Positions 59,033-64,000 of a DNA stretch of 64,000 bases are shown here, piece by piece. Source of the DNA: Candidatus Moranbacteria bacterium GW2011_GWC2_40_12 (GTDB lineage Bacteria; Patescibacteria; Paceibacteria; Moranbacterales; UBA11712); contig LBYD01000001.1 in the NCBI GenBank assembly GCA_000995965.1, positions 372,001 to 436,000 of the forward strand. Reading direction: 5' to 3'. Positions within the stretch are counted from its first letter, which is position 1. Each line of letters opens with the position of its first letter. The notes below the pieces were generated by a model. That model ran no database searches and was not told where the DNA came from. It saw nothing but the letters and a program-made list of their open reading frames with translations. A program made the translations under genes and the position numbers.

Positions 59033-59148
59033 ATTCGAATTGGGAATTGGGAATTTGGAATTGGGAATGAGAATCAAGAATATGGAATTCTGAATTCTTT
59101 ATTCAATATTCCTATTCAAAATTCACAATTCTAAATTCAAAATTCTCT
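59033..59148. repeat. AT-rich imperfect inverted repeat (gaattgtgaatt family)
   Basis: AATTGGGAATTGGGAATTTGGAATTGGGAATGAG pairs with TTCCTATTCAAAATTCACAATTCTAAATTC; fills the topA-relA gap. Confidence 0.7.
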
Positions 59149-59150
59149 CA

Positions 59151-60641
59151 ATGACTTTAACCGAACTATATACCCATTACAAAAACCCCCTCAACGCCAA
59201 ACAAAAACAATTGGTGGCCGAGGCTTTTGAATTTGCCAAAAACGCCCACGCGGGACAAAAAAGAAAAACGGGCGAAGACTATTTCGAGCACTCCGTCCAA
59301 ACCGCGGCCATCCTTGCCGAAATCGGAATGAGATCGCGCACTACTGCCGCCGCCCTTCTTCACGATGTTCCGGAAGATACGGAATTCACTCTTGAAGACA
59401 TACGCAAAAAATTCGGCGGCGAAATCGCAGAGCTTGTCGACGGCATCACGAAACTTGGAAAATTCAAATTGCGGGGCGACAAAAAAGAAGTCCAGCTGGA
59501 AAACCTGCGCAAAATTTTTTTGGCGATGGCCGAAGATATCCGGGTCGTGCTGATAAAACTGGCTGACCGATTGCATAATATGCGCACCCTCCACGCCCTT
59601 CCGCCCGAAAAAAAAGAGCGGATTGCCAGAGAAACCATGGAAATTTACGCGCCTATTGCCAACCGCCTCGGAATCGGGGAAATCAAGGGCGAGCTCGAGG
59701 ACTTGGCTTTCAAATATCTTGAACCGGAAAACTACGATCTTGCCAAAGGGCTTCTGGACAAAGAGTTCAAAGAAAGGAAAAAGGATCTTGAAATCGCGAT
59801 TCGGGAGCTCAAAGAGGAACTAAAAAAAAGCAACATAAAAGTAATCGACATTCATGGCAGAGCCAAGCAGATCTATCGTTTCTTCCTGAAACTCAAAAAG
59901 CACGAGATGAACGTCAATCGGGTTTATGACGTCGTTGCGGTCAGAATAGTTGTTCCTGAAATTCCCGATTGTTATGAAGCCCTTGGGATCGTGCACAAGA
60001 AATACCGCCCGCTCGTCGGAAGAATAAAGGACTACATTTCCCTTCCAAAACCAAATGGATATCGTTCAATCCACACCACAGTTTTTGGCCCGAAAGGGAA
60101 ATTTCTCGAAATTCAAATTCGCACATCTCGGATGCACGACGAAGCCGAATTCGGTATCGCCGCCCACTGGATATATTCCGGCCCAAAAACCTGGCGGGAT
60201 TATTTCCTGCGCAGATACACACCCGAAGAAATTCCGGAGCAAGAGCTGGCTTGGGTCAAACAGCTGCGGGAATGGCAAAAGGACCTCGGCACGGACAACC
60301 TTGAGTTCGTTCAGGGCCTTAAGATAGATTTTTTTCAAAACCATATTTTTGCTTTTACCCCCAAAGGCGATATCATCAATCTTCCGGAAGACGCGACTCC
60401 GATTGATTTCGCTTATGCGGTCCATACGGAAATCGGAAACCGCACGATTGGCGCCAAAGTGGACGGCAAACTTGTTTCGCTTGATTCCAAAATAAAAAAT
60501 GGGCAGGTCGTTGAAATCCTGACCTCAAAAGACCCCAAAAATCCGAACCAGGACTGGCTCCGGCTAGTGAAAACTTCCAACGCCAAATCAAAAATACGCC
60601 AGCAGCTGAGGCGCGCGGGAATAAGCATAGGCGCGATTTAA
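59151..60641 (+). CDS. RelA/SpoT bifunctional (p)ppGpp synthetase/hydrolase
   Basis: Stringent-response enzyme of 496 residues. The hydrolase HD domain is intact (HSVQTAAIL, LLHDVPEDTEF, LADRLHNMRTL). The synthetase domain has RAKQIYRFFLKLKKHE, YDVVAVRIVV, IKDYISLPKPNGYRSIHTTVFG and EIQIRTSRMHDEAEFGIAAHW. A TGS domain (FTPKGDIINLPEDATPIDFAYAVHTEIG) follows. The protein ends soon after TGS; helical, zinc-finger and ACT domains of long RSH proteins are missing. Confidence 0.93.
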   Translation: MTLTELYTHYKNPLNAKQKQLVAEAFEFAKNAHAGQKRKTGEDYFEHSVQTAAILAEIGMRSRTTAAALLHDVPEDTEFTLEDIRKKFGGEIAELVDGITKLGKFKLRGDKKEVQLENLRKIFLAMAEDIRVVLIKLADRLHNMRTLHALPPEKKERIARETMEIYAPIANRLGIGEIKGELEDLAFKYLEPENYDLAKGLLDKEFKERKKDLEIAIRELKEELKKSNIKVIDIHGRAKQIYRFFLKLKKHEMNVNRVYDVVAVRIVVPEIPDCYEALGIVHKKYRPLVGRIKDYISLPKPNGYRSIHTTVFGPKGKFLEIQIRTSRMHDEAEFGIAAHWIYSGPKTWRDYFLRRYTPEEIPEQELAWVKQLREWQKDLGTDNLEFVQGLKIDFFQNHIFAFTPKGDIINLPEDATPIDFAYAVHTEIGNRTIGAKVDGKLVSLDSKIKNGQVVEILTSKDPKNPNQDWLRLVKTSNAKSKIRQQLRRAGISIGAI

Positions 60642-60688
60642 AGAAGAAAATATTACTTTTTATAAAGAAAAAGATTTTTCGATGTCGC

Positions 60689-61618
60689 TTATTGGGAAAA
60701 GTTTTTTGTTATTTTTCCGGTCATACTTTCCAGTTCTTCGCTGCTATAAAAATCGATTATAATTTTTCCTCCGCCGCCGGATTTTTTTATCTGGACTTTT
60801 GTCCCCAGAGATTGGGCAATTTGATCCTCTTTTTCCTTATAAACGGGATCCTGAACAGTCGCTCCAACCCTTCTTTTATGCGTGGAAACCGTCACTTCAC
60901 GGACTTTGTCCTCGGCTTGGCGGACTGTCAGGTTATCCTTGAGAATCAGCTCGAAAAGGGCTCTTTGTTTTTCCGTATTTTCAATGGCAAGAATGGAACG
61001 CGCGTGGCCTTCGGTTATTTTTCCCGCTTGGAGAGCCCGCTGAATCTCAAAAGGAAGCCCCAAGAGCCGCACTTTGTTCGCGACAGCGCTCCGGCTTTTC
61101 CCGACCCGCTCCGCGATTTCTTCCTGGGTGAGGTCAAATTCTTCAATCAATTTTTTGTAGGCGCGGGCTTCTTCAAGGATATTGAGATCTTCACGCTGGA
61201 TATTTTCGACGAGAGCCAGCTCCAATTTTTCCCTTTCCCCCGTTTCTTCGCGGATGATGACTGGCACCATATCAAGTCCGGCGAGCTTCGAGGCCTTGAG
61301 ACGGCGCTCTCCGGCAATGAGTTCGTATTGATCTGGTGCAATCTTTATGACAACGAGAGGCTGGATGATTCCGTGTTCTTTGATGGAATCTGCCAAATCT
61401 TGGAGCTCTTTTTCGTCGAAATTGTGCCGCGGCTGCTGGGGATTGGTGGCAATTTTTTCAATCGGCACTTCCAAAAAATCATCCTGAACCGCTTTTCCAG
61501 CCGAGACTGCAACTTCCTGGCTTATATTTTGGGATATGCCGGGAATTTGACCCGCTTTGTTTTTTTGGGGTATGAGCGAAGCCAGCCCCCGCCCCAGTCC
61601 GCTATTATTGTTGGCCAT
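60689..61618 (-). CDS. parB: chromosome partitioning protein ParB
   Basis: CTPase/DNA-binding protein that loads at parS. The 309-residue product has VPIEKIATNPQQPRHNFDEKELQDLADSIKEHGIIQPLVV, the ERR motif in LIAGERRLKASKLAGL, an HTH (DLTQEEIAERVGKSRSAVANKVRLL) and GHARSILAIE. It is 69 nt behind parA. No perfect parS was located by eye. Confidence 0.96.
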   Translation of the reverse strand: MANNNSGLGRGLASLIPQKNKAGQIPGISQNISQEVAVSAGKAVQDDFLEVPIEKIATNPQQPRHNFDEKELQDLADSIKEHGIIQPLVVIKIAPDQYELIAGERRLKASKLAGLDMVPVIIREETGEREKLELALVENIQREDLNILEEARAYKKLIEEFDLTQEEIAERVGKSRSAVANKVRLLGLPFEIQRALQAGKITEGHARSILAIENTEKQRALFELILKDNLTVRQAEDKVREVTVSTHKRRVGATVQDPVYKEKEDQIAQSLGTKVQIKKSGGGGKIIIDFYSSEELESMTGKITKNFSQ

Positions 61619-61687
61619 AAATATAATTTGTGATTAGTAACTGGTAATTGGGATAAAAAATCCGAATTACGAATTACAAATTACCAA

Positions 61688-62476
61688 TTATAAATGAAAC
61701 GCAGTTTCATTTTCTTTTTCCATCCGCAAAACTTCCTGCGCGAGGTTCTTGTAGGCACGGGCGCCGCGGGAAAAAAGGTCAAAATCAAAAATCGATTTTC
61801 CGAAACTTGGCGCTTCGGCGAGACGCACGCTTCGGGGAATAATACTGTCGAAAACTTTTCCCGGAAAATGATCTTTCACTTCGCGGACAACTTGATAGGA
61901 AAGGCGGTTTCTCCGGTCGAACATGGTGAGGAGGGCTCCCATCACTTTGAGATTGGGCTGGAGATTGTCACGGACGAGGTTGATCGTTTCAAGAAGCTGG
62001 CTGAGGCCCTCAAGCGCGTAATATTCGCACTGAACGGGAATCAGCACTTCATCAGACGCCACCAAGCCGTTCACTGTGAGCGGACCAAGACTCGGAGGGC
62101 TATCGATGATTATATAATCATAGTCAGTCCGGATTTGTCTGAGGACATTATAGAGACGGTATTCGCGGTTTTCAAGATTGACGAGCTCAATTGTTGCTCC
62201 GGCCAGGTCACGGTTAGACGGCAATAGGCTGTGCCCGAAAGTTTGAAGCTTAACAATATGGGGCGAAGGATGCTCGCCCAAGATCATGCTGTGATAGAGG
62301 CTTTTTTCAAGGCCCCTGGGATCAACACCGAGGCCGCTGGTCGCGTTGGCTTGCGGATCAAGGTCAACAAGCAGCACAAATTTCCCCGCTTGCGCAAGAG
62401 ATGTGGATAAATTCACTGCCGTCGTGGTTTTTCCAACCCCGCCCTTTTGGTTGACGAGAGAAACGATTTTCGCCAT
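61688..62476 (-). CDS. parA: chromosome partitioning ATPase ParA
   Basis: The 262-residue Walker-type ATPase has the deviant Walker A QKGGVGKTTTAVNL, Walker A' VLLVDLDPQANATSGLG, and IIIDSPPSLGPLTVNGL. It has no N-terminal HTH, so it is the Soj/chromosomal type. A DnaA-box-like sequence lies inside the gene at 62402-62410. Confidence 0.96.
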   Translation of the reverse strand: MAKIVSLVNQKGGVGKTTTAVNLSTSLAQAGKFVLLVDLDPQANATSGLGVDPRGLEKSLYHSMILGEHPSPHIVKLQTFGHSLLPSNRDLAGATIELVNLENREYRLYNVLRQIRTDYDYIIIDSPPSLGPLTVNGLVASDEVLIPVQCEYYALEGLSQLLETINLVRDNLQPNLKVMGALLTMFDRRNRLSYQVVREVKDHFPGKVFDSIIPRSVRLAEAPSFGKSIFDFDLFSRGARAYKNLAQEVLRMEKENETAFHL

Positions 62477-62661
62477 GGAATTCTTTTTGAACTATGAAAA
62501 TTTGCGAATATACGAATCCGTTAATTATTTTGATTATACCACGAAAATTGACATTTGTGTAATTGTTTTCTAAATTAAGTTTAGTAACGCCTCGGTGGCG
62601 CCCGCCTCCGCTTTTCAAGCTCCGGCGAGGCAAGAAATTGGCATCGACACTAATTACCGAC

Positions 62662-62743
62662 GCCGATGTGGTGAAACTGGCAAACACGCACGACTCAAAA
62701 TCGTGTGCCGCAAGGTTTGTGGGTTCGACTCCCACCATCGGCA
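62662..62743 (+). tRNA. tRNA-Leu (anticodon CAA)
   Basis: Acceptor GCCGATG / CATCGGC, anticodon arm CACGA-CTCAAAA-TCGTG with CAA, extra arm TGCCGCAAGGTTT, T-arm GTGGG-TTCGACT-CCCAC, discriminator A. CCA not encoded. Confidence 0.93.
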
Positions 62744-62765
62744 CTGTTCTATCGCACGCTTGTCC

Positions 62766-62830
62766 GCCTCTGGCGGAACTCAAAATCGTGTGGACTTACG
62801 TCCATGAGAGTTCGATTCTCTCCCGAGGCA
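62766..62830 (+). pseudogene. tRNA-Leu fragment lacking the D-arm
   Basis: GCCTCTGGCGGAA is followed directly by CTCAAAATCGTG, a long extra arm (GGACTTACGTCC), a proper T-arm GAGAG-TTCGATT-CTCTC and CCGAGGC-A. The D-loop and 5' anticodon strand, about 17-20 nt, are missing. Confidence 0.7.
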
Positions 62831-62831
62831 C

Positions 62832-62865
62832 AAAAAAAACGGCATCCAGAAATATCGATGCCGTC
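62832..62865 (-). terminator. terminator of the PP-loop gene
   Basis: Minus-strand arms ACGGCAT / ATGCCGT followed by TTTTTTT. Confidence 0.85.
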
Positions 62866-62872
62866 ATAAAGT

Positions 62873-63880
62873 TTATGAAATCGATTTTTGATTAAAAAAA
62901 ACAAAATCCGGATTTTTGTTTTCCAATTTTTTCGCGTATTTGATAATCTTCTTTTTGGCCACCTCTATCGCTTTTTTATCTTTTCCGCGGACCAGTGCCA
63001 GCGGTCCCGGAATATCTTTGAGCTCAACAAGAAGGTCATTTCTTTCGGCCAATTTTTTGAGCGCGAGATTTTCTTTGTGGTTCCGGCCTAAAATAATTTT
63101 CACCCCGCGAGAAAGTTTGGGCTCTGTGAATTTTTTTGAAATTTTACCTTTCGGCAAAACGTCTTTTTTCTCCAGAGATTCAGACTTTCTAACGGGGCGA
63201 GTCCAAAAATGCCGTCCGAGACGCAAAAGCTTTAAGTCACTTTCTTTTATTTTTTTTATTTTATAAACAAGATCGCTGAGTTTTTTTGAATATTCCTTGT
63301 CAGTCAGAATGCATCCGCCCGCTGGAGTTGGATAATTCTTTATTCCATATTTATTTGCGAGAGCCATTTGTTCTTTGCGGCCCCGACCCGATATTCCGTG
63401 CATTTTACCCAAGAGCTCAGCTCTAGGGTTGAGAATTTTTTCGGAAAGCGGACGGATGATCTTTCCAATGAGCCCCGCTTCCCGTTCGATCAGTTTCAAA
63501 GCCTCGATATTTTGAGACATTGGCCGCTGGCCGAGAACTTCTCCAGTCGCGATAAAATCATATTTCTTCTTGAGGGCAATTTTTTTTGCTTCTCTTAGCA
63601 TCAAAAGATGGCAATCAATGCAGGGATTCATTCCAGTCCCGCGACCGAAACGGGGATTCTTTACAATTTCGAAATGTTTTCTGGAAATATCTTTTTCAAT
63701 CAGCTTTATGCCATTTTCTTTCGCTGATTTTCTTGCCTGACCGGCATCAAAAAAATAACTCACAAATGTGAGCGCCGTCACCTCGATCCCCTGTTTTTCC
63801 AGAATCTTCGCGGCGAGAATCGAATCCAGCCCGCCGGAAAAGAGAAGGAGCGCGCAGACTTTTCGCGAAATACTCTTCAT
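62873..63880 (-). CDS. PP-loop ATPase, tRNA 2-thiouridylase-like
   Basis: The 335-residue product has the PP-loop FSGGLDSILAAKIL, a Cys pair MNPCIDCHLLML, and FIATGEVLGQRPMSQN. The later YPTPAGGCILTDKEYSKKLSDL block is typical of a MnmA/ThiI-related thiolation family of CPR and archaea. It probably activates a tRNA uridine and inserts sulfur. Full MnmA signatures are incomplete, so the site is unsure. A palindrome encodes LNPRAELLGK. Confidence 0.82.
   Translation of the reverse strand: MKSISRKVCALLLFSGGLDSILAAKILEKQGIEVTALTFVSYFFDAGQARKSAKENGIKLIEKDISRKHFEIVKNPRFGRGTGMNPCIDCHLLMLREAKKIALKKKYDFIATGEVLGQRPMSQNIEALKLIEREAGLIGKIIRPLSEKILNPRAELLGKMHGISGRGRKEQMALANKYGIKNYPTPAGGCILTDKEYSKKLSDLVYKIKKIKESDLKLLRLGRHFWTRPVRKSESLEKKDVLPKGKISKKFTEPKLSRGVKIILGRNHKENLALKKLAERNDLLVELKDIPGPLALVRGKDKKAIEVAKKKIIKYAKKLENKNPDFVFFNQKSIS
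63407..63429. repeat. intragenic palindrome (AGAGCT / AGCTCT core)
   Basis: ACCCAAGAGCT / AGCTCTAGGGT, one mismatch, in the PP-loop gene; partner of the perfect 33-nt palindrome at 39602. Confidence 0.75.
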
Positions 63881-63927
63881 CTAAAAAATACGCACTTCAA
63901 AAAAAATTATCATATCCGGAAAAATTC

Positions 63928-64000
63928 CTACAATCTTCTCACTCGCTTCGTAGCGATTACGTTCTCCGAACCATTATCCGCCCGGGCTTCAATAATATTC
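63928..64000 (-). CDS. possible C-terminal end of a gene cut by the window edge
   Basis: An open minus-strand frame of 24 codons ends ENVIATKRVRRL before TAG. Too short to assign. Confidence 0.35.
   Translation of the reverse strand, partial: NIIEARADNGSENVIATKRVRRL

Noticed and set aside
62766..62830. Functional D-arm-less tRNA
   Set aside because: The 5' strand of the anticodon stem is missing as well, so a working fold is unlikely.

Overview
The window reads as a chromosome segment from a Candidate Phyla Radiation (Patescibacteria) bacterium, most likely in the Parcubacteria lineage. This rests on: small secreted proteins of a CPR type (N-terminal helix followed by FVRAWTEP...GNVGAPIN), DUF5661 and PF09826 beta-propeller proteins, a stand-alone ComEC beta-lactamase-fold domain, anaerobic NrdD/NrdG, few biosynthetic genes and many orphan small proteins. 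TGA is used as a stop codon (fusA, comA-like genes), so the Gracilibacteria/SR1 recoding does not apply. Lineage below CPR is inference.

Layout. 1-6.1 kb: str/S10 ribosomal block on the minus strand (rpsL-rpsG-fusA-antitoxin-like ORF-tuf-rpsJ-rplC). 6.1-19.1 kb: envelope and secreted proteins (coiled coil, M50 protease, FVRAWTEP protein, Gly/Trp-rich secreted protein, ECF sigma with a membrane partner, beta-propeller, M23 peptidase) plus a 57-aa L28. 19.2-28.4 kb: pyrD, a methyltransferase, tRNA-Pro, a ROK kinase, an M24 peptidase and a cluster of small unknown genes. 28.4-33 kb: one-carbon and dTMP metabolism (fhs, DHFR-like, thyA, adk). 33.2-37.3 kb: CapA, ComEC MBL domain, ComEC channel. 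37.3-40 kb: surface proteins, YggU, ApbE. 40-43.8 kb: nrdG-nrdD-nrdR with a NrdR box. 43.9-50.9 kb: ftsZ, ftsA, dgkA, ybeY, yqeY, rpsU, HIT, hisS, lepB. 51.1-64 kb: LCP, pth, a candidate ncRNA, a RAYT-type transposase, a pilin-like protein, dprA, topA, relA/spoT, parB, parA, tRNA-Leu, and a PP-loop thiolase.

Two things stand out. (1) Five consecutive small-gene units between 21.7 and 26.2 kb share one regulatory design: a consensus promoter, a 25-41 codon ORF whose start lies only 7-12 nt after the -10 box (leaderless or nearly so), an intrinsic terminator, then a small gene with a strong Shine-Dalgarno. Four of the five leader peptides end in F-[GS]-L-[SG]-[RK]-[IV], and in all five leaders the codons for this end can pair with the 5' arm of the terminator, as in a transcription attenuator. 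I know of no described family like this. (2) The segment is full of short perfect palindromes of several families. They lie between genes and also inside genes in frame (an identical LETKFPSG peptide in three unrelated proteins), and in places supply Shine-Dalgarno, start or stop codons. A RAYT transposase flanked by one of the families is a plausible mobiliser. A second, longer class of AT-rich imperfect inverted repeats fills many intergenic gaps.
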